Below, piece by piece: positions 1 through 11,830 of a stretch of DNA of 64,000 nucleotides. Source of the stretch: Raffaelea ambrosiae (lineage: Eukaryota > Ascomycota > Sordariomycetes > Ophiostomatales > Ophiostomataceae); NCBI GenBank assembly GCA_002778195.1, contig PCDI01000005.1:2051690-2115689 (forward strand), in the 5' to 3' direction. Position 1 is the first letter of the stretch. Every line of letters begins with the position of its first letter. Both the position numbers and the translations under genes were made by a program. The notes under the pieces are model-generated. The model was given only the letters and a program-made list of their open reading frames with translations, was not told the origin of the DNA and searched no databases.

Positions 1-174
1 TCTTTCTCTCTCGCGACTGGCCTGGCCTGCTCAGATAGCCTTTCCAGCAGTCCGCCGGCTCTCTGGCGCTCTGGTGCTCTGGCGCTGCAAAAAGCGCACC
101 GAGCAGCCCCCTCCCCCAAGACTGCCGACCTACCAGCAGACTGCTAACCTCGTCCGTCTGTCGGTCTCTTCCAG
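1..174 (+). other. 3' part of an intron in the MPP alpha gene
   Basis: The peptidase reading frame begins abruptly at 175, directly after a classical fungal intron end: a GCTAAC branch site at 143-148, a pyrimidine-rich stretch and CAG at 172-174. No start codon or donor site that would supply the N-terminal presequence is visible upstream, so the first exon or exons lie to the left of the window and this intron is at least 174 nt long. Confidence 0.75.
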
Positions 175-1872
175 GATCCTACCAAGCTCGACAAGATCAC
201 CACCCTCCCCAACGGCATCCGCGTCGCCTCCGAGGCCCTTCCCGATGCCTTCTCCTGCGTCGGCGTCTACATCGATGCCGGCTCGCGCTACGAGAACGCC
301 TACCTGCGCGGCGCCAGCCACATCATGGATCGCCTCGCCTTCAAGTCCACCGCCCGGCACTCCGCGGACGACATGCTCGAGGCGGTCGAGAGCCTCGGCG
401 GCAACATCCAGTGCGCCTCCTCGCGCGAGTCCATGATGTACCAGGCCGCCACCTTCAACTCCGCCATCCCTGCCGCCGTCTCTCTGCTTGCGGAGACCAT
501 CCGCAAGCCCGCCATGACCGACGACGAGATCGCCCAGCAGCTCGACACTGCCGCCTACGAGATCAAGGAGATCTGGGCCAAGCCCGACCTCATCCTGCCC
601 GAGCTCGTCCACATGGCCGCCTTCAAGGACAACACCCTGGGCAACCCGCTGCTGTGCCCCGAGGAGCGCCTTGCCGAGATCGACCGCGACGTCATCAACG
701 CCTACCGCGACACATTCTACCGCCCCGACCGCATCGTCGTCGCCTTTGCCGGCGTGCCGCATGCCGAGGCCGTCAAGCTGGCGGAGCAGCACTTTGGCGA
801 CATGAAGGCTGCCGACTCGCCTGTCGAAACCGGAGCCGACGCCTCCTCCTCGTCCGCGTTCGCTTCCTCGTCGTCTCCATCGTCGCCCTCCGCCTCCTCG
901 ACCGCCTCTTCCGCCTTTTCCGCCTCTTCTGCCTCCTCTGCCTCCTCGTCCGCTTCCGCCTCCTCTGCGTCCGCCTCCGCCAGCAGCCTGCCCAGCCAGT
1001 CTTCCTCCAACCTGCTCTCCAAAATTCCCTTTTTCAAGAGCATCTCCACGTCCGCATCACACAACGCCAGCGTGCTCTCCTCCATCCCCGGCCACGCTGC
1101 CTCTGCGCAAGATCTCAGCCAGCTCAACCAGGCCGCACACTACACCGGTGGCTTCCTCTCCCTGCCGCCCCAGCCGCCTCCGCTCAACCCGAATCTGCCC
1201 GCCTTCACACACATCCAGCTCGCCTTTGAGGGCGTGCCCATCTCGTCTGACGACATCTACGCCCTCGCCACCCTGCAGACCCTGCTCGGCGGCGGCGGCT
1301 CCTTCTCTGCCGGCGGTCCGGGCAAGGGCATGTACAGCCGTCTGTACACCAACGTTCTCAACCTGCACGGCTGGGTTGAGTCGTGTGTCGCCTTCAACCA
1401 CTCGTACGCTGACAGCGGTCTCTTTGGCATCGCCGCCTCGTGCTACCCGGGCCGCACTGCCAAGATGCTCGAACTCATGTGCAACGAGCTGCGTTCTCTG
1501 ACCCTTGAGAGTGGCTTCAGCGCCCTCGGCCAGGCCGAGGTCAACCGCGCCAAGAACCAGCTGCGCTCCAGCCTGCTGATGAACCTCGAGAGCCGCATGG
1601 TTGAGCTGGACGACCTGGGCCGCCAGGTCCAGGTCCACGGCCACAAGATCCCCGTGCACGAGATGGTGCGCTGCATCAACAAGCTGACCATTGCCGATTT
1701 GCGCCGCGTTGCCAAGATGGTCGTCCAGGGCATGGTCAAGAACCCCGGCCGTGGCAGCGGCGCCCCGACTGTTGTGCTGCAGGAAGCCGAGATGGCCGGT
1801 GTGTCGATCAAGCAGCTGGAGTGGGATGAGATCCAGGATATCATCTACACGTGGCAGTTGGGTCGGAGATGA
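175..1872 (+). CDS. MAS2: Mitochondrial processing peptidase alpha subunit (5'-truncated by window edge)
   Basis: The alpha subunit of the matrix peptidase MPP recognises presequences of imported mitochondrial proteins while the beta subunit cleaves them. The visible exon (565 residues, ending in TGA at 1870-1872) starts DPTKLDKITTLPNGIRVASE, typical of the start of the mature M16-family domain. It contains GASHIMDRLAFKST, the alpha-type replacement of the beta HxxEH zinc site, so the subunit is catalytically inactive as expected. The glycine-rich substrate loop is present as LLGGGGSFSAGGPGKGMYSR at about 1285-1344. Unusual is a run of about 55 almost pure Ser/Ala residues (visible residues about 223-280, DNA 841-1010) in the linker between the two M16 halves. 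The frame stays open and in phase there, so it reads as a low-complexity insertion, not an intron. The gene converges with the hydrolase gene at 2591. Confidence 0.93.
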   Translation, partial: DPTKLDKITTLPNGIRVASEALPDAFSCVGVYIDAGSRYENAYLRGASHIMDRLAFKSTARHSADDMLEAVESLGGNIQCASSRESMMYQAATFNSAIPAAVSLLAETIRKPAMTDDEIAQQLDTAAYEIKEIWAKPDLILPELVHMAAFKDNTLGNPLLCPEERLAEIDRDVINAYRDTFYRPDRIVVAFAGVPHAEAVKLAEQHFGDMKAADSPVETGADASSSSAFASSSSPSSPSASSTASSAFSASSASSASSSASASSASASASSLPSQSSSNLLSKIPFFKSISTSASHNASVLSSIPGHAASAQDLSQLNQAAHYTGGFLSLPPQPPPLNPNLPAFTHIQLAFEGVPISSDDIYALATLQTLLGGGGSFSAGGPGKGMYSRLYTNVLNLHGWVESCVAFNHSYADSGLFGIAASCYPGRTAKMLELMCNELRSLTLESGFSALGQAEVNRAKNQLRSSLLMNLESRMVELDDLGRQVQVHGHKIPVHEMVRCINKLTIADLRRVAKMVVQGMVKNPGRGSGAPTVVLQEAEMAGVSIKQLEWDEIQDIIYTWQLGRR

Positions 1873-2590
1873 TGAGAAGAGGAAGGAAAGCACATTTTTT
1901 TTCTTTTCAAACCCCCCCCCCCGCGAAAACGGAGAGGGAACAAGACGTGAAGCTCGACGAACGCTGCTTTGGAAATGAACGAAAGAAAAATTAAAGGAGG
2001 GAAGACAGGGCACACGCAAATGGTCGGTTGGGGGAGTTATGAAATGGGACACGCCGCTTCTCGTTTTGTTGCTTTTTATCTTCTCTTTTTATTTTGTTTT
2101 CCTGGGTGGGACGTGGTAGACATATCATCCAAACTGTGACTCGTATCATGAGTCGAAGAGAGAGAAAATGGGCATTTGCATAAATCTGAGTCCAACACGG
2201 AAGAAAAAAAAAACCTAACATGGCAAGCATACATTATGTACATAGAGCAGAAATTCCCCATCCTTTGTATATCGAGGCATTCTGTCTCCCGTGCAAAAAA
2301 AGACAAACATGACAAACACAAAAACCAACCTTGATCTACTCCTTGACCTTGACCCCCATCCGCATCCCCAATTCCTTCCAGTGATTCCTTTCAGTTGTTC
2401 CTTCCAGTCGTCCATGAAAAGCAACCTGATCTCCGAGCCAGAAGAAACAAAGAGAAAAATAAAACGCCCCTCGCTACAAAAAAAAAAAAATAGGTCTATG
2501 ATGCTGTTGTTGTCTGTCTTCCCGGTTATTTCTCTCGATTTTTTTTTTCTTTCCTTTTGTGTGCGTCTGTGTTGAAACCCCCCTCCCCCC
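1873..2590. other. Intergenic region between convergent genes
   Basis: This stretch holds the two 3' untranslated regions of the converging peptidase and hydrolase genes. It is T- and A-run rich (C-run at 1911-1921, A-run near 2479-2490, T-run near 2540). I see no convincing gene in it. Confidence 0.6.
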
Positions 2591-5105
2591 CTAAAGCTTC
2601 GACCGCACCGCCTCTAGTCTATATTTCACGTCTTTCAACGCCTTGGTTGTCGGCTTCCAGTCGTCAAACTGCTTCACGAGCTCTGCCGTCTCGACATGGA
2701 GATCCGTCTTGACAAAGTCTTCTTCGAGCAGTCCACGCATGATCCAGGGCAGGTGGTACGGGTTCGGGTTGACCAAGCCCTCGTGCTTCCTAAACTCGCA
2801 CGGGATCTTTCCCAAGTCGGCCGTCTCCAGCGCGTGTGTGACAGCCAGGCTGGTGATGGTTAGTGCGATGCATGCAGATGGGGGAGAGAGAGAAAGACGA
2901 AAAGGGAAATATGCAACAGAGGAACAAAGGGAAGAAGAACGAAAAACCAAAAAAAAAAAAAAATTGCAAAAGCCAACTTACTCATACACCTGGGGCTCGA
3001 AATAGATACGCGAATGCCCTTCGCCCTTGTACAGACTGCCAGCCAACGGGATCGACAGTTCCCGAATGAGGCCGTGGTCAGACACTCCCAGGTTCCGCAG
3101 CTTGCAGGCGAACCCGATGAGATGCGCAATGCTGCCGGCGTCGTTAGCAAGACACACACGCGGTGGGGCAAAGGACAAGAAGTTCACTTACAAGTCGGGG
3201 GCGTGGATCCGTCGGTCAACAAAGACAGCGCGGTAGATGTATGGATGCGACACGGGCGAGTTGACCGCCGACTAGGGACGATGTTAGACACAGACCTCCT
3301 GCTAAAAAGGAAAAAAGGAAAAAAAAAAAGAAAGTTAGGCTGATGTGTTTACCTCTAGTGGCACAACTTGGTCGTCGATGCTGCCCACATAGGCGATCCG
3401 CACCCCGTACTCCAGTGCCGTCTTGAGTGCGGCTTCGTACCGTTTGGAGACCTCGCTCTCCGGGTTGGAGAATTCCCAGAGCTCTGTTGCTGAGCCCATC
3501 AGGATGCCCAGGCCAGACTTGTACTCCGGGAACGGACCGAGAGAGACGCCAGCTACCATGGTGTCAGTTGGCCCAATCAACATTGCAGGCCGGCCAGAGA
3601 AAGAAATAAGAAAAGCGAAGACTTACCCATCGCACAAACACCGATTCGCGCAGTCGTGACGATGCCCAGGTCAATCAGCTTGGCCAGCAGCATGAAGCCC
3701 ACCGGCACGCCCTGCGAGTGGCACGCCAGCACCACCAGGTCGGCGCTGCGGATGTGGTCGATCCAGTTCAGCATCAGCTTCCACAGGTTCTCCACGCGGT
3801 CGGCAATCTTGCCCTCGCCCTCCAGCGCAATCTTCTCAATCTCGCAGTCCTCGCACCCGTGGCTGTCGGCCCACCGCCGCACCGCCTCGGCACAGTGGTT
3901 TGCAAACCGGATCGACGTCCCCGTCGGCTGTCCAATCATGGGGCGCAAGTAGGCAGCCGGGAATAGGCCATGCACGCCAATGGCCACCGCCTTCTTGAAC
4001 TTGGGCACGTCCTTGGTGCGGAACGCGTGCTTTTCCGGCGCCTGCTGCGTTCTGAGGAGCAGGTGTGCGATCTGCCGCAGAATCGAGGGGTTCTCCTTGA
4101 AGCTGTACGTGCTGGCGAACGACGGGAGAAGCATGTTGGGCGAGGCTACCTTGGCGAGCGCGGCCCGGGCTTGCTTGGCAGCCGACTGCTTGGCCGACGA
4201 CGCTTCGCCTTTGCTGGGCGGTTCTGTCTTGGAGTCTGCCTTGGCCTCCGCCTTGGCCTCCGCTTTCGCATTCGCCTTCGCGTCGGGCTTCGTCGTGGTG
4301 GGGGTTCCCGGAGTGGAGTCCTCCGTGTCGGTGGACTCTAGCCGGAGCTTCTTGTTCTTCTTGGACCCGGCGTCCTTGGCCGGAGGCTCTTTGACCGACG
4401 CCTTCCGTGATGGCGCTTCCTTCACTTCGACACCCAATGCGGGCTTGGGATGTGCCTCTGAGCGCTCTCCAATCACGGCGATCTCGCCCTCTTCGGGCGA
4501 CTCCGGAGGCCCGGACTTGCCAAGAGACTTTGGACGTGCATCGCGCGACCAGAACGCCCACGTCGACCCTGCCGATGCTGTCGCTGGAGCCGAGTCTCCC
4601 GCGCCCGAGGCGGCATCGGGCACGGGGATCGGAGCCGACGGCGCATCCATGACGACATCCTTCGGCTCGTTTGCCACGCCTTTGTTCTTATCTTCAGCCT
4701 CGTTGGCAGTGCTGGACCAGAAATAGGTCCACATGCCGCCCGACGGCGCGGGCTGGGCCGCGGACGATTCGCCTGCAGCCTGTTGGGTACCGTCTCCCTG
4801 CTCCTGCTCCCCCGGAGATGCCTCTGCATCTGCGGCCATGGCGACTTCTGGGGCTGCGGAATTCGGTGTTGCCACAGGTTCAGACCTCCCCAGCCACGAA
4901 AACCAGCCAGCTGCAGGGGCGGTAGCAGCCTCGTTCGAATTTGTGGTATCTGGAGGTGGGGCCGTCGTTGCTTCTGGTTCTTCTGCCGGCTCTGTCGGTG
5001 GTGCAGATGGGGCTGACGTAGTCTTGGTCGTGCTTCGAGCTTCGGGCTGCGGCTGATCACCAGCCTTGGTGAGGGCTGCCGGCTCTTTTGAGCTTTGGGC
5101 GGCTG

Positions 5106-5138
<33 letters not shown>

Positions 5139-5782
5139 GCCGCCGCTCTTGTTGTTCTTGCTGCTGCTGCTGCTCCAGGCCGGCTGTCAGCTGTGATAAG
5201 GGCGGGCGTCTGGCCTGCTTTCGAGGCAGTGTGACTATGTCGCTGGCACCGTCGGAGACGTCGTCTGCTCTGCGCGTGTCGAAGCGACTGAAGTCTGCGG
5301 CCGAGCTAGGCCTCGTTGTGCCGCCTAAGATCGTTTCTTTGGCGAGTTGCGTGGATGCCTCCGACTTGGGCGGCCGCGGCCAGGACCCGTACCAGCTTCG
5401 TGTTTTCTAGAGAGATGCACATGTCCAACGGTCAGCGACGCTTGGTTTCCAACTGATGGCTGCCTGATCTGCCCTGTCTGTCTGCCGCCGGGGGCGGGGG
5501 TTCTCAACGCACGTTCTTAGACTCTCTGAACGAGGCGTATCGACTGGCGTAGCCGTCTTTGCTGTCTTTGCCGTCTTTGCCGTCTCTGCTGGTGATGCTC
5601 GAGTTCTCAGGCACGCTGTGGGCTACCGAGTGTGCAGGACTCCCGGCCATCACCGTCGTATCTGCTGAGGCATTACTGGCCTGTGACGCCGCCCTGGGTC
5701 CAGCGGCAACCGAGGGTACGGCTGGGCCTGATGGGGCGTTTTGGGCTGTTGGGCTCTTTCGGAAGCGCTTGCGGGGACTCAT
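2591..5782 (-). CDS. YML020W-like alpha/beta hydrolase fold protein
   Basis: Six exons join in frame to 912 residues: 5782-5513, 5406-3627, 3552-3353, 3271-3192, 3131-2982 and 2849-2591 (TAG). Introns have GTAAGT-like donors and one exact TGCTAAC branch site before exon 5. The N-terminal ~570 residues are low complexity (Gln-run at 5108-5140, Ala/Lys/Glu repeats). The C-terminal third is a lipase-like hydrolase: AIGVHGLFPAAYL strand/oxyanion region, LACHSQGVPVG with probable nucleophile Ser654, an IDDQVVP segment as candidate acid and a GEGHSRIY segment as candidate histidine. It matches the fungal family represented by yeast YML020W, whose biological role is not established. Four short W-x(2-3)-W motifs punctuate the disordered part: SWYGSWPR (94-101), GWFSWLG (257-263), MWTYFW (about 315-320) and TWAFW (about 372-376). 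The gene shares a 446-bp divergent promoter with RRP5. Confidence 0.85.
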
Positions 5783-6228
5783 TGACGTCGTAGTGGTTGG
5801 GCAGGGTCAGGAGATCGCGGGTTGGCAGGCTGCGGGCAACAACTGGCTATCACCGAGGCGAGGGTCAATCTGTGTTGCAGCGGCCTGGAAAAAGTGGCTT
5901 TCATGTGCTTTGTTATCATGTTGACACAGAGCGTGCCCGTTGGAATGGCTGCCTTGGCTGGCCAGGGAGTCTTCAGCTGGGCCAATAGCTGCCGGGCAGA
6001 TACAGTGTAAGATAGTGCAGAATAACGCACTTGATAACGTGAATAAACACCTCGGAGTGTGGGGCTGCCGGCCGTTATCGATAAGGCGTTATCTTATCGC
6101 CAAACTTTTTTTTTTTTCTCTGCTTTTCCGTTTGTCTGCTCCAACAGGGTTTTCTTTCTTAGTCGCTATCGTTGCCAGCCAGACTGTCTGCACGCCAAAC
6201 AGTCACAATCGACCGAGCTTTGCAAAAA
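5783..6228. promoter_or_regulatory. Divergent promoter of hydrolase and RRP5 with TTATCGATAA palindrome
   Basis: The 446 bp separate two divergently transcribed start codons. A perfect 10-bp palindrome TTATCGATAA lies at 6075-6084, followed closely by another TTATC pair (around 6089-6098) and a T-run at 6107-6117. The region just upstream (around 6020-6040) has further GATAAC/ATAAC elements. Which factor binds is unknown; the palindrome is the only strong candidate operator I can see. Confidence 0.45.
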
Positions 6229-9200
6229 ATGAGCTCTTTGAAGCGAAAAGAGGCTTCCGGGGGCCCGCCGCGGTCTTCAAAGACCGGGTCGAGCGAGGCC
6301 CGGCCATCCAAGCGCCCCAAGTCCGACGACAAGACGGACCGGAAGAGCGACAAGCCCAAGGCTTCGGCGGCCCCGGCGCCTCTTGTGTCTCGGTTGAAGG
6401 AAGACGAGCCGCTGTTCCCCCGCGGCGGTGCCAGCGTCCTGACGCCCCTGGAATACAAGAAGATCCATGCCCAGGCCAAGAGCGACGCTCTGTCCGAACA
6501 GGCCAATGCAGACACCGGCGACAAGAAGCCCAAGAAGACGAAGAGAAAGGCCCAGGGCTCTGACAGAAAGGCAAAGCCAGAGGGCCTGAAACCTGTCAAG
6601 GACGGCGTCAGGATCGAGAGCCTGAACTACAAGGTCTGTGCCCGCTGCCCGGCATAGGGCCATGCAAACAAACCCCTCCCCAACCACTGCTGACACCTCG
6701 CCGCAGCGTCTCGTGAAAGGCTCTCTAGTGCTCGGGCAGGTTTCCGAAATCAGCCTCTATGAAATGACAATCACGCTCCCCAACAACCTCACTGGGCGCG
6801 TGGCAATCACCAACATCTCCGATGCTCTCACCGAACGTGTCGAGGCCCTCGCCGAAAGCGACGACGAGAACGACGACGACGCCGACATGGACCAGGACTC
6901 GGACAGGGGCGAGATCAGCCTGCCCAGTCTCTTCCGAATTGGCCAATACCTACGTGTCGCGGTCCTGTCCACGGCAGACGAAGCCCTAGAAAAGAAGAAC
7001 AAGCACCGAATCGAGCTGTCCCTCCGGCCAGAACACACAAATGCCGGCCTCTCGCCCCAGGATGTGGTCCGCAACTGCACTGTTATGGCCTCTGTGGCCA
7101 GCGTGGAAGACCGTGGCTACGTCATGGACCTGGGCATCGCGGACTCGGACATGCGCGGCTTCCTGCCATCTTCCGAGCTAGATGCGTCCATCCCAGAGGA
7201 GAGCGTGCAGCCCGGAACTGTCTTGCTCTGCGTTGTTTCCAGCCACAATGCCAAGGTCGTGCAGCTGTCCACCCAACACAAGAAGATTGGAAGCGTCAAG
7301 AACACTGCGTTCGACGCCGTTACGATCAACACTTTCCTCCCGGGAACGGCCGTGGATGTGGTCATCTCCGAGGTCACGTCTCGTGGCCTGGCTGGCAAAG
7401 TCCTGGGCCATCTGGACGCCACTGCCGACATGATCCATTCAGGCGCTGGCAACAGCGTGGATCTGGAGGAGACATACAAGGTGGCTACCAAGGTCAAAGC
7501 CCGGGTCATCTGCAATTTTCCTACCGAGGAGAGCCCCAAGGTTGGCGTGTCCCTGCTGCCACATATCACGTCTTTGGAGCAGCGAACCGTTGCCGACGGA
7601 GACTCCGAGCAGCCACCAAAAGCACCAACCGACGCTCTCCCCCTGGCTACGGTGGTCGAGAAGTGTGTTGTGCGCCGGGTGGAGCCGAATGTTGGCCTTT
7701 GGATCGATGTGGGCGTGGAAGGTGTTCCCGGCTTCGTGCACATCTCACGGGTCAAAGACTCCAAAATTGATGCTCTGTACGAATCGTCTGGACCCTTCAA
7801 GGTGGGCTCTGTCCACCCTGGTCGTGTCCTCGGTTACAATCCGGTGGACGGAGCTTTCCTGGTCACCTTTGAAAAGCACATCATCGAACAGCCCTTCCTT
7901 CGCATCGAAGATATTCCCGTTGGCGAGGTTGTCACCGGACAAATCAAACACATTATTGTCAACGAGAACGGCGTTTCTGGCCTGCTTGTCGAGATTGCAG
8001 ATGGCATTTCTGGTCTGGTGCCAGAGATGCACTTTGCCGATGTCAAGCTGCAACACCCCGAGAAGAAGTTCCGCGAAGGAATGAAGGTCAAGGCCCGTGT
8101 CCTGTCTACTGACCCCAGCAAACACCAGTTCCGCTTGACACTCAAGAAGACCCTCGTCAACTCAGACACGCCGCCGGTGCAATCCTTTGAGGAGCTTTCT
8201 ATCGGCCTGCAATGTCTCGGCACAATCATCAACGTCATCCCCATCGGTGCCTACGTGCAATTCTATGGTCGTCTCCGTGGATTTTTGCCTGTGTCGGAAA
8301 TGAGCGAGGCTTTCATTGAAGACCCGACTGAGCATTTCCATCCTGGCAAGGTGGTCAACGTTCGCGTCCAGAAGTTTGACAAGGATTCGAACAAGTTGGT
8401 TGTCTCTTGCAAGGACCCATCCGCATTCGACTTTGACAAGCAGATCGCTTTCCGGGACCTGAAGGTTGGCAGTCTCGTCTCCGGCAAAGTCCTGCAAAAG
8501 GCCGAAGACAGCGTGGAGGTGGAGATCTCGGAGAGTGGCTTAAAGGCCACCCTCCCTGCTGGCCACCTTACCGACAGATCTGCGGCAAAGAATCAATCGG
8601 CACTCAAACGCATCCGTGTCGGCCAGGTACTGCCTAATCTCCTCGTTTTAGACAAGCACGAAGCTCGCCATAACATCACACTGTCACAAAAACCGAGCCT
8701 CATAACCGCCAGCAAGGACAGCAAGCTACTAACCTTTCTGGAAGACGCTCGTGTCGGGGACCACATCACGGGCTTTGTGCGTAACATCACGGAGACATCC
8801 GCGTTTATCCAGTTCGCGAACAACATTGTGGCATTGTTGCCACAGACACTTGTGCCCAAGGAGGAGCAGACTTTGCCCAGCTTCGGTTTGCACAAATTCC
8901 AGACCGTTACGGTGAGACTGCTTTCCGTCGAAAATGGCAGACTTGTGGTTTCGACCCGGCCAGAAAAGAAGGAGGGGGCAACAGCAGACAAGTCAGCGGA
9001 AGGGGAGGCCAAAGATGGAGAACCGAAACAGGCCACCGACAAGAAGCTGTTGGTGAACCCGGTAGATAAAGCCCTGCAGTCTGTTGATGATGTCCAGATC
9101 GGTGTCATCACCACTGCTCGTATCACGGGGATTAAAAGCACCCAGCTGAACGTGAAGCTGGCTGACAATCTCTTTGGTCGGGTGGACATTACCGAAATTT

Positions 9201-11830
9201 TTGACGACTGGAAAGAAGTTCCTGATGCCAGGCGCCCACTGGGCAAGTTCAACGTGGAGCAGAAGCTGAAAGTGCGCGTCCTAGGCGTCCACGACGCACG
9301 CAAGCAGGTGTATCTTCCCGTTTCGTCTCACCGCAGCCACCGCTTTGTCCTTGAGCTGTCAGCGAAGCCAAGTGCTGTTGAGAAAGACGCAGCGCGTGAA
9401 GAACTCAGCATCGAGAAGCTCCAGCCTGGTACACGGCTGATTGGATTTGTCAACAACCACGCGTCAAACAGTCTTTGGGTCAGCCTTTCTCCTTCGGTGC
9501 GCGGACGACTGCACGGTATGGAGGCTACCAACGACTTATCTCTTGTCACGAACCTGGTGGGCAACTTTCCCGTGGGAACGGCCATGCAGGTCCGTGTTTT
9601 GAAAGTCGACTCTTCCAAGGGCCGCATCGACTTGTCAGCCCGGTCTCCTGATGCCGAAGACGGCCTGGACTGGAGCAGTGTCAAGAGAAACATGGTCCTG
9701 GCCGGCAAGGTGACCAAGGTTACCGAGCGTCAAATCATGGTCCAGCTCAGCAAGACTGTGTCAGGCCCTGTCCACCTCATCGATCTCGTCGATGACTACG
9801 AACAAGCTGTGACCACGAGCTACTTCAAGAATGATATTGTCCGCGTGGCAGTTGTGTCTGTGGATGAGAGCAACAAGAGAATACGGTTCTCCACGCGTCC
9901 TTCTCGTGTGCTGAACTCGGCGCTGCCTGTGGAAGACCGTGAGATTGCAAAGATCACGGATGTCAAGCAAGGCGCCATTGTCCGGGGTTTTGTGCGGAGC
10001 GTCTCTGACAAGGGTCTGTTTGTGCATTTGGGCGGCGATATCGTTGCGCAGGTGCGCATCACAGACCTGTCCGACAAATTTTTGAAGGACTGGAAAGCCC
10101 ATTACCAGGTGGACCAGCTTGTGAAGGGCCGCGTGATGTCTGTGGACAAGGACCTCAAGAAGGTCCAGCTGAGCCTGAAGGCTTCGGTTGTGGATGAGAA
10201 ATACGTTCCGCTCCTGACGCTCGCTGACTACAGCGTGGGCCAGATTGTCACAGGCCTCGTGCGCAAGGTTGAGGACTTTGGTGCTTTCATTGTCATCGAC
10301 GGGTCTGCCAACGTCAGCGGTCTGTGCCACAGGTCTCAGATGGCTGATAACAGGGTTGCGGACGCGAAGAAGCTGTACAAGGAGGGCGACGCTGTGAAGG
10401 CGAAGATTCTCAGCATCAACCGCGATAACAGCCGTATTGGTCTTGGTCTGAAGCCGTCTTACTTTGATGACGAGAGCGACGAGGACGCGATGAGCGTCGA
10501 CAGCGATGATGCCGGCGCTCCACTCCATGGCGACGACGACGACGACGACGATGATGACAGCGAGGATTCAGATGAAGAGATGGCAGACATCCAGGATTCT
10601 CTGTTGATCTCTGGCACCGACAATGAAGTTGCCATCGTGGACGATGTTTCCGACGATGAGGATGAAGACGAGAACGGCTTGTCAGAGGCTGCAGGGGCTG
10701 GCCTTTCTGGGGGTGGCTTCGACTGGTCTGGCAACGCCCTGGACAAGGAGATGGACGGCGACAATGCTGATGAATCTGACGACGATGCTGTTCCCGCGCT
10801 GAAGCCGAAGGCTGGAAAGCGGAAGAAGGCGCCAGTGGGCGACGTCGACCGGACACTCGAGTTGGATGTCAGCGGACCGCAGACAGCCGACGACTACCGA
10901 CGTCTGATTCTCGAACAGCCAGACTCGTCAGCACACTGGCTCGCTTACATGCAATTCCAGCTCAAGGTCGGCGAACTGACCAAGGCGCGTGAAACTGCTG
11001 AGCGTGCCATCAAGACCATCGATGCCCGGGAAGATGGCGAGAGGCTGAATGTCTGGATTGCATATCTCCACATGGAGGTCGTCCACGGCACCGACGAGAC
11101 CACCAATGAGGTGTTCAAGCGTGCCTGCCAGTACAACGACGACCAGGTAGTTTTTGAAAGGACGGCAAGCATTTACATCAAGTCGGGCAAGCTCGAGGTA
11201 GGAGAATACTGCTGTTTTGTAAAACCCCAAATTTCTACAAGAAGATCAACAAGGCTGACGTGATCCCAAATCTTACAGAAAGCGGATGAGCTTTTCCAGG
11301 CCATGACCAAGAAGTTTGGCTCGCAGACACCAAATGTCTGGTTCAACTACGCACACTTCTTGCACAACAGCATGCAGCAGCCAGAGCGGGCGCGCAGCCT
11401 GCTGCACCGGGCTGTCCAGTCGCTGGACCAGCGCAACGGCATCATGCTCACAGCTCGGCTGGCTGCTCTCGAATTTCGGTCGCCCTCGGGCAATCCCGAA
11501 CGTGGCCGGACGCTCTTTGAGGGCCTGCTGAACAAGCTTCCCAAGCGGTTTGACCTGTGGAACCAGCTGCTTGATCTGGAGACACGCCTCTACGAAGATA
11601 CAGCAGCCAGCGGCACGGCCGATGCGGCGGTCGTGCGGAACGCCTTTGAGCATGCATCAAAGGTCAAGGGCCTCAAGGCGCGCCAGGCCAAGACGCTGTT
11701 TCAGCGCTGGGCTAAGTGGGAGGAGAAGAACGGCGATGCCAAGTCCAGAGCACGGGTTACGGCCAAGGCCAAGGAGTGGGCGGCAGCGGCAGAGAAGAAG
11801 AAGGCGGAAGAAGGGGAGGAGGAGGAGTGA
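6229..11830 (+). CDS. RRP5: rRNA biogenesis protein RRP5 (S1 repeats plus C-terminal HAT/TPR region)
   Basis: Nucleolar scaffold required for early pre-rRNA cleavages and for both 18S and 5.8S/25S formation. Three exons (6229-6633, 6707-11197, 11279-11830) give 1815 residues, the usual size. The ATG at 6229 (MSSLKRKE) opens a basic Lys/Ser/Pro leader. About 13 S1 RNA-binding repeats follow, recognisable by recurring blocks such as KGSLVLGQVSEI, IPVGEVVTGQI, LSIGLQCLGTI, VKQGAIVRGFV and YSVGQIVTGLVRKVEDFGAF. An Asp/Glu-rich linker (about 10470-10800) then leads into the half-a-TPR region with DDYRRLILEQPDSSAHWLAY and VWFNYAHFL. The tail is Lys/Glu rich. Intron 1 has a weak GTCTGT donor but a good CTGAC branch and CAG acceptor; intron 2 uses GTAGGA/TTACAG. 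Both keep the phase. Confidence 0.95.

Noticed and set aside
6172..6228. Upstream in-frame extension of RRP5
   Set aside because: It would start at TTG; the ATG at 6229 gives the normal-looking basic N-terminus.
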